DNA of 64,000 nucleotides from Brevibacterium antiquum (GCF_016107655.1 NZ_JABASX010000001.1:124001-188000), one strand, 5' to 3'. Positions 34,274-44,103 are shown, counted from the stretch's first letter. Notes: a model not told the origin generated them from the letters alone. Translations and numbers: made by a program.

Positions 34274-34531
34274 TCAGTCGTTCGAGTCGTGGGAGACCGC
34301 TTCCGGATCGATCTTCGACTCGTCGATGGCCTCATGTGAGCCATCCGGGTTGCGGTAGAGCTTCACGCCCTCGCCGTCGGCAGCGGTTCGGGCTTCCTCT
34401 TCGACGTGTTCCTGAACGTATCCGGGAGTTGATCCGTACGAGACGTCCGGTCCGCTCGCCTTCGAAGCCACCTCGTCGAGTTTGTCGTTGATCTTCTCGA
34501 TCTTCTTCCGCTGATCCTGATCGTCAGTCAT
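34274..34531 (-). CDS. Small acidic protein with KLYRNPDGSHEAIDESK tail
   Basis: An 85-residue charged protein: an N-terminal helix (DDQDQRKKIEKINDKLDEVASKA) that could form a short coiled coil, a middle linker, and the C-terminal EGVKLYRNPDGSHEAIDESK shared with the protein at 25248-25478. Start ATG at 34531. Unknown function; the abundance of Asp/Glu and the family's recurrence in this window hint at a stress or osmotic role, but that is only a guess. Confidence 0.7.
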   Translation of the reverse strand: MTDDQDQRKKIEKINDKLDEVASKASGPDVSYGSTPGYVQEHVEEEARTAADGEGVKLYRNPDGSHEAIDESKIDPEAVSHDSND

Positions 34532-34747
34532 GTCTCAACACCTCGCTTTGCTCAGATCGTACGTGGCCCTCATGGTACTCCGGGATCGCCCAGACAGCGG
34601 GAGACCGATGCAGTCCGCGCCGTCATCGTGGGAAATGTGTCCTCAACGGTTCATGTCAATCATGGTCGCGCAGTATCGCAAAGGTGATTGAGCGCGCATG
34701 ATGGTGATACCAGGTTCGAGCTCTGAATTCCGAGGGGAGGTGCAGCC
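34532..34747. other. Intergenic region, about 215 nt
   Basis: Divergent promoter space between two small protein genes. No conserved motif or structure is seen. Confidence 0.4.
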
Positions 34748-34930
34748 ATGTCTGAGAATCACCAGCCAGAGAACGGGCAGGACGAGTCCTCAATCTCCCC
34801 CGCCGAGGCGACCGACGGTTCCGCTGAGAGGTCAGAAGCCGCGCAGAGCCGTCACGACCACGACGACAAGATGGTCGACGAATGGGAAGACGAATCATTC
34901 CCCGCCAGTGACCCGCCAGGACACTACTGA
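34748..34930 (+). CDS. Small acidic protein with DEWEDESFPASDPP tail
   Basis: A 60-residue hydrophilic protein. The C-terminal DKMVDEWEDESFPASDPPGHY is of a type (W-x-x-x-S-F-P-A-S-D-P-P) found at the end of many small bacterial proteins of unknown role. Start ATG at 34748, preceded by GAGGGGAGG with spacing of about 10. A frameshifted relic of the same tail lies at 38798-38856. A strong hairpin follows at 34990. Confidence 0.78.
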   Translation: MSENHQPENGQDESSISPAEATDGSAERSEAAQSRHDHDDKMVDEWEDESFPASDPPGHY

Positions 34931-34989
34931 CTAGGCCACGAGAGTGGTCCAGACGACGAGGCCGCCCGGAGGCCACAGCGAAACGAGCA

Positions 34990-35037
34990 GCGCACTGCCC
35001 CGACAGATGAAGACATCCGTTCGTCGGGGCAGTGCGC
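34990..35037. terminator. Bidirectional hairpin between convergent genes
   Basis: A perfect 15-bp stem GCGCACTGCCCCGAC / GTCGGGGCAGTGCGC with an 18-nt loop lies between the small acidic protein gene and the convergent LysR gene. Confidence 0.8.
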
Positions 35038-35088
35038 CGTGTTGTGTAGCTGGGACTCGTTGTGTGAAATGGCTGAGTTCCGTTCCAC

Positions 35089-36018
35089 TCATGCCGTCCA
35101 TCGTGAAGGATCGGTATCCTCAGCGACTCGGCTGAGCACGTCCAGCGCGGTGGACACCTTCTTCGACACCCGCGCCTCTGCCATCGTCACTGCCACAATC
35201 GTGTTAGAGAATTCGGGGTTCGTCACAGGCAGATATCTCACGCGCATGCCCTGAAACGACCGGATCTCTGGGTGGGGCACAGCATTGGCAAGTGAGAACC
35301 CGAGGCCCCAAGCCACCATTGAGCGAATCGTTTCCGCGTTCGGCAGGAGCCATCTGACCTTCGGTTCGTGCCCCAAGCCTCTGATCTGCCCGATGAGTAG
35401 ATCTGCGGTTGGAGGCGAGTCGAGGAGAATTAGCGGGTCGTCGATGAGCTCGGCGATTTCGACTCCGCTGCGATCCGCCAAAGGATGATCTGCTGCAACC
35501 ACTGCATGGAGCTGAACTTCGGACAATGGGTGCTTTTGGAGTCCCTCGATCTGAACCTGCTTGCGATACATCACAGCCAGATCTATCTCACCCCTCAGGA
35601 TCATCTGCTGAATGGTAGTCGGGTGGGCTTCGACGAAGCTGACATCAATCTTGGGAAATCGGCGGCCGAAATTTGAGGCAGTTCCGGGAAGCATCCGCGG
35701 AGCTGCAGTCGGGATGCAGCCGATGCGCAATGGTCCATGAAGGACGGCAGAGTCTTCGCTGACCGAATCTACAGCTTCAGTGACTGTGGCCAGAATCGAC
35801 TTGGCGCGTATTCCGAACTCCCTGCCGGCGCTTGTCGGTCGGGCACGTCTCGCTGGCCCGCGGGCAACAAGAGTGACGTTCAACTGCTTCTCCAGTTGGC
35901 TGAGTGCTGCCGACATTGTCGCCTGAGACACGTTGGATGCGGCGGCCGCAGCGCTGAGGGAACCGTGGTCAAGGATGGCGAGAAAGTACTCGATCTGTCG
36001 GAGGGTAATATCCTTCAT
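35089..36018 (-). CDS. LysR-family transcriptional regulator
   Basis: A 309-residue LysR regulator: helix-turn-helix in ILDHGSLSAAAAASNVSQATMSAALSQLEKQLNV (residues 15-50) and effector domain with LHGPLRIGCIPTAAPRMLPG and LAVMYRKQVQIEGLQ. It is divergent from the MBL-hydrolase/MFS operon across 111 nt, the classic LysR layout, so it probably activates that operon in the presence of its substrate. The effector is not known. Confidence 0.9.
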   Translation of the reverse strand: MKDITLRQIEYFLAILDHGSLSAAAAASNVSQATMSAALSQLEKQLNVTLVARGPARRARPTSAGREFGIRAKSILATVTEAVDSVSEDSAVLHGPLRIGCIPTAAPRMLPGTASNFGRRFPKIDVSFVEAHPTTIQQMILRGEIDLAVMYRKQVQIEGLQKHPLSEVQLHAVVAADHPLADRSGVEIAELIDDPLILLDSPPTADLLIGQIRGLGHEPKVRWLLPNAETIRSMVAWGLGFSLANAVPHPEIRSFQGMRVRYLPVTNPEFSNTIVAVTMAEARVSKKVSTALDVLSRVAEDTDPSRWTA

Positions 36019-36129
36019 CGGTTTTACCTATGTCCTTGGTGACAATAATTTGATTTTCTTTTCGATCTTGTCGCGGAAGACTGAACAGAGTCAACTCATC
36101 TACGCAATGAAGCACGAGGCATCCTCACA

Positions 36130-37164
36130 ATGAACAGATCCACAATGAAAGTCATCACCCTGGGTACCGCGGGGGGACCGCGATGGTGGAAGGGTGATCT
36201 CAAAGACCGCGCCGGCATCTCCACCGCGGTTGTCGTTGGAGACCGTTTCTATCTCATTGACGCCGGACATGGAGTCGGGCGTAGGGTCCGGCAAGCAGGA
36301 TTGGATCTCGGTGACCTAGGCGGAGTGTTCATCACGCACTTGCATTCGGACCATACAATCGACCTGCCCTCTCTCGTCGTATTCGGAATGCACGAACTTC
36401 AGCAACGAGTCGACACTCCTGTCCCACTCGTCGGGCCGGGGCAGCGCGGAGCGCTCCCTCCAATCTCCCCGCGAGCGAAGTCCACGCCCAAACCAGTTGC
36501 TCCGGATAATCCGACTCCTGGAGTCGCCGGCATGTTCAAGAGCATCGTTGAGGCGTTTGCCACCGATATCAATGATCGGGTCCTCGATTCTCTTCGACCG
36601 TCACCAGAGCTGCTATTCGACCCACGCGAAATTGAGATACCCGAGGATTCCGGTTATCACCCGAATGATCATCCGACACCCGATATGGAACCTTTCGTCA
36701 TTTTCACAGATGACCTGGTGACCGTCTCTGCAATCCTGGTCGAGCACCCGCCCATCGCGCCGGCGTTCGCGTTCCGCTTCGACAGCGAATACGGTTCAGT
36801 GACCATTTCGGGTGATACCTGTGAAACAGCCAACATGGTGCGTTTGGCTCGAGAGACCGATCTGCTTCTGCACGAAGCTATTGACTTCAGCTGGGTGGAA
36901 GACAAATACAGCCACCGCACCGATGACGAAGGAATAGCGTCGCGCGACCACCACTACAAGTCACATACTTCAGTCGATGGTGCGATCCGGATCGCAGACG
37001 AAGCCGGAGCGCGAACTTTGGCACTGCACCACCTAGTACCCGGTTCTGCGGACGAGTCCGTCTGGTCTCGAGGGAGCGAACAGTTCCCTGGGACGTTCCT
37101 CGTCCCGGAAGACCTCGACACTTTGTCTATTTCAACACCAACACGCGCGACACTCAGGAGCTGA
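36130..37164 (+). CDS. Metallo-beta-lactamase-fold hydrolase
   Basis: A 344-residue MBL-fold enzyme of the RNase Z/arylsulfatase-like branch. The zinc motif HLHSDH (FITHLHSDHTIDLPSL) is intact; further ligands are likely His in VEHPPIAP, Asp in ISGDTCETANMV and the C-terminal LHHLVP His. A long insert between the first motif and the second half carries a proline-rich linker. No signal peptide, so cytoplasmic. It is followed seven nucleotides later by an MFS permease, so substrate import and hydrolysis are probably linked. Start ATG 36130; the ATG at 36145 is also possible. Substrate (ester, lactone or sulfate) is open. Confidence 0.87.
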   Translation: MNRSTMKVITLGTAGGPRWWKGDLKDRAGISTAVVVGDRFYLIDAGHGVGRRVRQAGLDLGDLGGVFITHLHSDHTIDLPSLVVFGMHELQQRVDTPVPLVGPGQRGALPPISPRAKSTPKPVAPDNPTPGVAGMFKSIVEAFATDINDRVLDSLRPSPELLFDPREIEIPEDSGYHPNDHPTPDMEPFVIFTDDLVTVSAILVEHPPIAPAFAFRFDSEYGSVTISGDTCETANMVRLARETDLLLHEAIDFSWVEDKYSHRTDDEGIASRDHHYKSHTSVDGAIRIADEAGARTLALHHLVPGSADESVWSRGSEQFPGTFLVPEDLDTLSISTPTRATLRS

Positions 37165-37171
37165 ACGCACA

Positions 37172-38551
37172 ATGACGAACAACAATGATGTTGTCGATTC
37201 CGAAGGTCTGCAGACTTCGCTCAAGACTCCAGAGATGCGACGAATCCTGGCTTCGAGTTTCGTTGGGTCTGCAATCGAGTTCTACGATTTCATTCTCTAC
37301 GCCACGGCGTCGTCGATTGTCTTCGCACAGCTCTTCTTCGCCGGATTGGGTCCAGGGCTCTCGCTCTTTGCTTCGTTCAGTACTCTAGCGGCAGGCTATC
37401 TGGCCCGACCGCTCGGAGGCATAATCTTCGGGCACTTCGGCGACCGTGTGGGTCGCAAGAAGGCACTCATCGTATCCATGGTGATGATGGGGGTCGTCAC
37501 AGTCGTTATCGGGCTCATGCCATCGACCGAATCGATCGGAATGATCGCACCGATATCCCTTTTCGTCCTTCGGATCGTCCAAGGAGTCGCGGTCGGCGGT
37601 GAATGGGGAGGAGCGGCCCTTATGGCGTTGGAGCATGCACCGAGGAATCGCCGCGGTCTGGCCGCGGCATTCGCCAATGCCGGTGGTCCGGCCGGTGCCA
37701 TTCTGGCGACCCTCGTCCTGTCTTTGACAGCTACGCTGACAGGAGATGGATTCGCGACTTGGGGTTGGCGACTGCCGTTCCTCTTGTCTGCTGTGCTCAT
37801 CGTTGTCGGTCTCGTGATTCGTCTCAAAGTGAGTGAGACTCCAGCGTTTCAGCGACTCGAATCGGAAAGCGACGAGCGGAAGGTCCCGTTGCTTACAGTC
37901 TTTGCCAGTTACAAACGACAAGTGATCGTAGCACTGATGGCTACGATGACCATTTATGTCACGCAGGGACTGACTACAGTCTGGGGCGTTTCGGTCGCCG
38001 TGGCGGCTGGTGAGGACAAGTCAGAGGTACTCAATTGGAAGGCGCTCGGAGCGTTGACCACTTTGATCGTCACCTTTCTGGTCGCTCGGCTCAGCGATCG
38101 AATCGGTCGCAAGCTGACCCTGATCGGGGCGCATATTGTGGCGGCCGCGCTAGCGCTGCCAGTCGTGCTACTCATCGTCAGCGGGGAAGTCCACCAGTAC
38201 GCGATCGCGATCATCCTTGGAAATGGCCTCGTCCAGGGCTTGTGCTACGGACCGATCGCAGCCTACGTTTCGGAGCTATTTCCACCACAGGTCAGATATT
38301 CAGGTGCGTCTGTCGGATACCAACTCGCTGCTGCATTGGGCGCCGGCCTCTCTCCGATGGTCGCCTCGGCGCTCATCCTCGTTCCCGGTGCCGGCCCATA
38401 TCTGATCGCTGCAGCTTGGGCGTTGATTGCGCTCCTCGGCGCGGTCGCAGTATTCATGAGCCGTTCCTACTTAGACGGAGGGACCTCTCAGACAGAACCT
38501 GCGATAGGAAGCGTTCAGAAAATCACAGGAAATCAGCGAACTGCAGTGTGA
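37172..38551 (+). CDS. MFS transporter, MHS family
   Basis: A 459-residue permease. Family motifs: GSAIEFYDFILYATASSIVF in helix 1, ARPLGGIIFGHFGDRVGRKKAL, and RIVQGVAVGGEWGGAALMALEHAP. It belongs to the metabolite:H+ symporter group, whose members carry small carboxylates or betaines. It starts seven nucleotides after the hydrolase and shares its operon, opposite the LysR gene; the three together look like an uptake-and-hydrolysis module. A perfect 14-bp hairpin follows. Confidence 0.9.
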   Translation: MTNNNDVVDSEGLQTSLKTPEMRRILASSFVGSAIEFYDFILYATASSIVFAQLFFAGLGPGLSLFASFSTLAAGYLARPLGGIIFGHFGDRVGRKKALIVSMVMMGVVTVVIGLMPSTESIGMIAPISLFVLRIVQGVAVGGEWGGAALMALEHAPRNRRGLAAAFANAGGPAGAILATLVLSLTATLTGDGFATWGWRLPFLLSAVLIVVGLVIRLKVSETPAFQRLESESDERKVPLLTVFASYKRQVIVALMATMTIYVTQGLTTVWGVSVAVAAGEDKSEVLNWKALGALTTLIVTFLVARLSDRIGRKLTLIGAHIVAAALALPVVLLIVSGEVHQYAIAIILGNGLVQGLCYGPIAAYVSELFPPQVRYSGASVGYQLAAALGAGLSPMVASALILVPGAGPYLIAAAWALIALLGAVAVFMSRSYLDGGTSQTEPAIGSVQKITGNQRTAV

Positions 38552-38598
38552 AGTTTCCTGTTGTGCAGCACAAAGTGCGATCTCTCAACTGCTCACAT

Positions 38599-38631
38599 GT
38601 CGCCCGAAGACCTCATTGGTCTTCGGGCGAC
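38599..38631 (+). terminator. Hairpin terminator after MFS gene
   Basis: A perfect 14-bp stem GTCGCCCGAAGACC / GGTCTTCGGGCGAC with a 5-nt loop, 47 nt after the stop codon. There is no T-run, but the stem is strong. Confidence 0.8.
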
Positions 38632-38797
38632 GCGTGGGGTGCACAACTGGCGGGTGACCTCATTCCAAGAACTGAGAACGCGGCTTCTACCGTGAGACGT
38701 CGAATCGGGCAGGCAGGATGTCGGGGAACGCCGGCTTTCTGCTGTCGCCCCTTACAACAGAATGGAGGTCTGCAGGGATCGACATACACTTTCAGAA

Positions 38798-38856
38798 ATG
38801 GTCGACGAATGGGAAGACGAACCATTCCTGCGGGTGATTCACGAGGATACGACTGA
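38798..38856 (+). pseudogene. Relic of small acidic protein (DEWEDE tail), frameshifted
   Basis: The DNA from ATGGTCGACGAATGGGAAGA onward closely matches the 3' end of the gene at 34748-34930. A single base missing in TTCC(C)TGCGG breaks the frame; restoring it gives MVDEWEDEPFPAGDSRGYD then a stop. The 5' portion of the gene is not recognisable upstream. Confidence 0.72.
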
Positions 38857-38966
38857 TCAGTTCACGATTGAGATGAAAAACCTACTTTCGCGGAGGGTAG
38901 GGAAGTCGGGCCGGCCGCGTCAGTCCACTGCAGATCACACTAATCGTGTCCGAGTATTCTGAATGC

Positions 38967-39470
38967 ATGACCCACGACCCCATGCTCACGAATAGTCCGA
39001 GCACGCAGGATGAGAGCACTGCTGGGACGACCACACGCAACACCGACGCGCCAATGCTGGGCGCAACGCCGAGTGCCGCAGTGGGTCGCTATTTCCGCAA
39101 GTACGCTGTCGTCTCAGGGCGAGCCAGTCGCAGTGAGTACTGGTGGATAGCGCTGCTCAGTCTTGTCATCTACGGTGTCGGCGGTGCCCTCGCCGGTGTG
39201 ATCCAAGTGGCAACTGCTGGAACGAACGCCTACGGCGACATCAGCGACGAAACCACATTCGGTGCGGGACTGATCAGCTCACTGCTGTTCCTGTATTTCC
39301 TCGTCACTATCCTTCCCAACATCGGTCTCGGTGTGCGCAGACTCCACGACGTGAGCCTGAGCGGGTGGGTGATACTGATCGGCATCGTGCCCTTCTTCGG
39401 TTCACTCATTCTCTTCGTCCTCTCCTTGCTGTCGAGCAACCCTTCCGGACAGCGATTCGACCGACGGTGA
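38967..39470 (+). CDS. DUF805 membrane protein
   Basis: A 167-residue protein with a hydrophilic N-terminal tail and the DUF805 core: YFRKYAVVSGRASRSEYWWIALLS, then three further membrane helices and the LGVRRLHDVSLSGWVILIGIVPFFGSLI signature. DUF805 proteins are inner-membrane proteins of unknown function. I take ATG 38967; a GTG at 38946 is also open, and neither has a good ribosome site. It is followed by an unrelated DUF3237 gene 68 nt downstream. Confidence 0.85.
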   Translation: MTHDPMLTNSPSTQDESTAGTTTRNTDAPMLGATPSAAVGRYFRKYAVVSGRASRSEYWWIALLSLVIYGVGGALAGVIQVATAGTNAYGDISDETTFGAGLISSLLFLYFLVTILPNIGLGVRRLHDVSLSGWVILIGIVPFFGSLILFVLSLLSSNPSGQRFDRR

Positions 39471-39489
39471 GCGCGGACGACACGACCCC

Positions 39490-39519
39490 GATCACCGAGG
39501 GGCAACCTCGGCGGTGATC
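39490..39519 (+). terminator. Possible hairpin after DUF805 gene
   Basis: GATCACCG-AGG and CCT-CGGCGGTGATC can pair with a small bulge, in the gap between the DUF805 stop and the DUF3237 start. Weak candidate. Confidence 0.35.
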
Positions 39520-39538
39520 ACAGAAGGGAAGCAGGACA

Positions 39539-40045
39539 ATGCCACAAGCACCAGGTCCTCAAGGCGCCGGAATCGCAAGCGGGATCACCCCACCGGACTT
39601 GTCCTACTTAGCCACCATTGACGTTGATGTGGACGCACCGATCACCATCGGCACTACGGTCGACGGGTTGCGCAAGGTCGCCCCGATCCGCGGCGGAAAA
39701 GTCTCAGGCCCGGGACTGCGCGGAGAGGTGCTTGACGCCGGTGCCGACTTCCAGCAATACCCCAGTGAGACCGTGGCCTACCTTGCCGCAGACTATGTAC
39801 TCAAGACCGATGACGGGCACCACATCCTCGTCGAGAATCGGGCACTGCGCACCGGCAGCAGCAGCGATCTGAACAAGTTGATGAATGGCGAACAGGTCGA
39901 CCCCGAGCGAATCTATTTCCGCTGCCTACCGCGACTGAGCGCCGACCAGTCGGGCCCGTATGCCTGGCTCAGCGACGTCCTGTTCATCGGCTCGGGTGTC
40001 CGCAGCCCCAACGGCGTGCGGATCGACATCTTCCAGGTCCACTGA
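39539..40045 (+). CDS. DUF3237 domain protein
   Basis: A 168-residue protein matching DUF3237: LSYLATIDVDVDAPITIGTTVDGLRKVAPIRGGKVSGPGLRGEVLDAGADFQ, then AAYVLKTDDGHHILVENRALR-like and YFRCLPRLSADQSGPYAWLSDVLFIGSG. The fold is a beta-barrel related to the polyketide-cyclase/lipocalin style; no enzyme activity is established. In other genomes it often sits near aromatic catabolism genes, and here it is convergent with an aromatic-acid porter. The start has AGAAGGGAAGC upstream. Confidence 0.85.
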   Translation: MPQAPGPQGAGIASGITPPDLSYLATIDVDVDAPITIGTTVDGLRKVAPIRGGKVSGPGLRGEVLDAGADFQQYPSETVAYLAADYVLKTDDGHHILVENRALRTGSSSDLNKLMNGEQVDPERIYFRCLPRLSADQSGPYAWLSDVLFIGSGVRSPNGVRIDIFQVH

Positions 40046-40105
40046 CACCCGCCGACTCCGCTCGCACCATCCAGTGCCGCAGACATCGGGCCTATGACCT
40101 GACCG

Positions 40106-41452
40106 CTATACTCCTGCAGCTTCTCTGGCGTCCGGGCGACGGTTGGCCTCGACATCGACTCCGCGCATGCCCAGAAGCACGACTGCCGCCAGCAGAAGCA
40201 CCACGCCGACGAAGACGTAGATCGCCTGCGGAGTCCATCCGCCGTCGAGCATCGCACCGGTGGCCGTCGGGGCGATGATCGCGCCGAAGCGACCGATCCC
40301 GATTCCCCAGCCCACACCGGTCGACCGCAGTGAAGACGAGTAGGACTGCGGGGTGAGAACGTAGAGTCCGGCGATGCAGCCGTTGCTGAACATGCCGACC
40401 AGGACACCGACGATGACGACCAGGACGATCCACTGCGCGGTGAAGATGAACACCGCCATCAGGATCGCGGCCAGCACTGAGAAGCATGTCAGCACCGACC
40501 GGGTCGACCAGCGCGAGGTGAACAGCCCGAAGATGACAGAGCCGATGGCCCCGCCCAAGGTCAGTCCGACAGTGACGATCATCGACAAGGTGTCGGTGAG
40601 CCCGGTTTCGTGCATGAGGCGCGGGGTCCAAGAGTTGACGAAGTAGAAGCCGAACATCACGATGAAGAACGTTGCCCAGACGACGAATGTGACCCGGCGG
40701 TTGCGACGGTTGAACAGAGCCAGGACACCCGAGTCGCTCGTCGCGTTCTCCTCAGCGATGCTCGTGGCACAGAGATCAACACTGTCGGTGAAGCCCAGCT
40801 TCCGAGCAATGACGTCGAGGTTCTTCTGTGCGTTCGCCGGTTGCCGGTTGTAGAGATAGGACGGTGATTCCGGCACCAGCAGCAGCACGAGAATGAGGGA
40901 CACCGTGGCGAGGCATCCGCCGAGGACGAAGACCGCGCGCCACCCTGAGGTGGCGATGAGTGAGACCATCACCGATCCGCCGAGAGCTGCACCGATGCCG
41001 TAGCCGGCGGTGTAGATGCTGATGACCAGGCCGCGGCGCTTGCGGGAGGCGTACTCCGCGCAGATGACATTGGTGCCCACCAGAATGCCGCCCACACCCA
41101 GTCCTGTGACGACGCGCCAGATGCCCAGCTGAGCCGCCGAGGTGGCGGTGGCGGAGAGGAAGAGACCGCAGATATTGACGATGAGAGCCACAATCGTCAT
41201 GTTCCGTCGCCCGATCCGGTCCGCAACCGGGCCCAGGACCAGGGCGCCGATCGCCATGCCGAGCAGCGCCGCACTCATCACCAATCCGAGCACCGTCCCC
41301 GAGAGTGAGAACTCCTCGCTGACCTGATTCGAGGAGAAGGAGATGGCGAGGACGTCATAGCCGTCCAGGGCGTTGAGAAAGGTGCAGATACCGACGATCA
41401 GCCATTGATAGGCCGACATCCGAGAGGTGTTGAGTCGTTCGCGCAGGTCCAC
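40106..41452 (-). CDS. Aromatic acid:H+ symporter-like MFS transporter (AAHS family)
   Basis: A 448-residue permease with the AAHS hallmark LNALDGYDVLAISF in helix 1, GALVLGPVADRIGRRNMTIVAL, and the second-half GSVIFGLFTSRWSTRSVLT. Characterised relatives (PcaK, BenK, VanK) import hydroxy- or methoxy-benzoates. It is divergent from a MetF-like reductase and a LigM-type O-demethylase across a 280-nt region with repeats and a dyad, so vanillate or a similar methoxylated aromatic acid is the likely cargo. The ATG at 41452 is taken; the N-terminus is typical. Confidence 0.88.
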   Translation of the reverse strand: MDLRERLNTSRMSAYQWLIVGICTFLNALDGYDVLAISFSSNQVSEEFSLSGTVLGLVMSAALLGMAIGALVLGPVADRIGRRNMTIVALIVNICGLFLSATATSAAQLGIWRVVTGLGVGGILVGTNVICAEYASRKRRGLVISIYTAGYGIGAALGGSVMVSLIATSGWRAVFVLGGCLATVSLILVLLLVPESPSYLYNRQPANAQKNLDVIARKLGFTDSVDLCATSIAEENATSDSGVLALFNRRNRRVTFVVWATFFIVMFGFYFVNSWTPRLMHETGLTDTLSMIVTVGLTLGGAIGSVIFGLFTSRWSTRSVLTCFSVLAAILMAVFIFTAQWIVLVVIVGVLVGMFSNGCIAGLYVLTPQSYSSSLRSTGVGWGIGIGRFGAIIAPTATGAMLDGGWTPQAIYVFVGVVLLLAAVVLLGMRGVDVEANRRPDAREAAGV

Positions 41453-41597
41453 CGCATACTCCGATTCTGAGGTGAGATAAGCACCCGCATCATTGCGGGA
41501 TACCTATGATGATAGTGAAAGCGTGACGCTCAGCACATTATCAGTGGCTTCAGGCTCGAGCAATGCTTGTGCATTGCCGAGTGTGCTCATTGCACCC

Positions 41598-41658
41598 AGG
41601 TGCCACCAGTCGAGGTGCCACCAGCGGGAGACGGTTTACCTGCGGGAGATCATTTACC
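41598..41658. repeat. Two sets of short direct repeats in the divergent promoter
   Basis: AGGTGCCACCAG occurs at 41598-41609 and 41613-41624 (15-bp period). Next to it GCGGGAGA-NN-NTTTACC occurs at 41624-41640 and 41642-41658 (18-bp period). They lie between the aromatic porter and the O-demethylation operon. Confidence 0.8.
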
Positions 41659-41674
41659 TATGGACATAGGTAAA
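41653..41674. promoter_or_regulatory. Dyad operator, probable PadR site
   Basis: TTTACCTAT-GGAC-ATAGGTAAA is a perfect 9-bp inverted repeat with a 4-bp centre. Half-sites TACCTATG recur at 41676-41683 and 41501-41508, the latter near the porter start. It probably controls both divergent transcripts. Confidence 0.7.
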
Positions 41675-41733
41675 TACCTATGCGTATAGTGATTTTAAGA
41701 ACCCACCGCAGTGTTCACGAAAGGAATCGCCAC

Positions 41734-42585
41734 GTGGAGGCAACGACCGCAACCAAGGTGCTGGACGACTTCTCCTTGGAGATGACCGGCAAAGACGTCC
41801 CCAGCCTGCAGCAGGCTGCCCATGCGATTCCTCAGGGAACGCGCGTCAACGTCACGTTCCTCGGCAACGAGAACCTGCAGATGCGTGTCGAGGCCGCCAA
41901 GGAAGTCCTCGAGCTCGGGTTCGTTCCCGTTCCTCATATCTCGGCCCGTAGGTTGAAGTCAGAGACCGAGCTGCGTGAGTTTCTTCAGGCTCTGCAACAG
42001 GCCGGAGCCAGCGAGTATGTCTTCGTCGTCGGGGGAGACCCGGCAACTCCCGAGGGCCCCTATTCCGATTCGCTCTCGGTCATTCGTACCGGCATCCTGC
42101 AGGAATACGGGGTGACCGAGGTGGGAATCGCGGGTTACCCCGAGGGCCATCCGGACATCAGCACGGCGAGCCTTTGGGAGCACATGGAGGCCAAGAGCGC
42201 GTCCCTGGTAGAACAGGGGCTGGGTCAAGTCGTCCTCACTCAGTTCGCCTTCGACGCCGAGGCGGTCGTGGCGTGGGTCCATGAAGTGCGCGGCCGCGGC
42301 ATCGAGGCTGACCTTCGCATCGGCACCCCCGGTCCCGCAGGCATCAAGCGACTCCTGGGCTATGCCCGCCGCTTCGGTGTGGGCACCAGTGCGGGAATCG
42401 CAAAGAAGTACGGATTCTCGCTGACGAATCTGATCGGCACTGCCGGACCGGAGCGATTCCTCAAGGATCTGACCTCTTACGAATCCATCACCTCGGCGTC
42501 CTCAGGGGTCAAGACCCACTTCTACACCTTCGGCGGACTCGCGGCCACAGCCGAATGGGTCCAAGACTTCACCGCACAGGCCTGA
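41734..42585 (+). CDS. MetF-like methylenetetrahydrofolate reductase
   Basis: A 283-residue TIM-barrel flavoprotein of the MTHFR family (GTRVNVTFLGNENLQMRVEAAKE, VPHISARRLKSE, VFVVGGDPATPEGPYSDSL, VGIAGYPEGHPDIS, VVLTQFAFDAEAV). MTHFR interconverts 5-methyl- and 5,10-methylene-tetrahydrofolate. Directly upstream of a LigM-type O-demethylase, it would recycle the 5-methyl-THF produced by demethylation, as in sphingomonad lignin catabolism. The GTG at 41734 is preceded by AAAGGAA; the frame runs back to 41680 through the operator area, so the longer start is unlikely. Confidence 0.87.
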   Translation: MEATTATKVLDDFSLEMTGKDVPSLQQAAHAIPQGTRVNVTFLGNENLQMRVEAAKEVLELGFVPVPHISARRLKSETELREFLQALQQAGASEYVFVVGGDPATPEGPYSDSLSVIRTGILQEYGVTEVGIAGYPEGHPDISTASLWEHMEAKSASLVEQGLGQVVLTQFAFDAEAVVAWVHEVRGRGIEADLRIGTPGPAGIKRLLGYARRFGVGTSAGIAKKYGFSLTNLIGTAGPERFLKDLTSYESITSASSGVKTHFYTFGGLAATAEWVQDFTAQA

Positions 42586-42608
42586 ACGCCAGGCACACAC
42601 AGAGATAA

Positions 42609-44033
<1,425 letters not shown>

Positions 44034-44045
44034 GAGTTGTAGTCT

Positions 44046-44077
44046 GAGGGGGTTCGGGCAACAGGCCCGGGCCCCCT
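44046..44077 (+). terminator. Hairpin between ligM and padR
   Basis: GAGGGGGTTCGGGC and GCCCGGGCCCCCTC pair with two G-U pairs around a short AACAG loop. It may terminate or attenuate transcription into the regulator gene. Confidence 0.6.
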
Positions 44078-44103
44078 CGCTGATTCACAGAATAGGAACC
44101 ACG

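Larger units (their letters stand above)
38552..38966. other. Intergenic region, about 415 nt, with hairpin and gene relic
   Basis: Between the MFS gene and the DUF805 gene. It holds the hairpin at 38599-38631 and the small-protein relic at 38798-38856; nothing else convincing is seen. Confidence 0.5.

Noticed and set aside
38035..38856. A 273-codon plus-strand frame across the end of the MFS gene
   Set aside because: It starts inside the MFS gene in another frame, runs through the terminator hairpin and has no protein-like pattern except the small-protein relic at its end.
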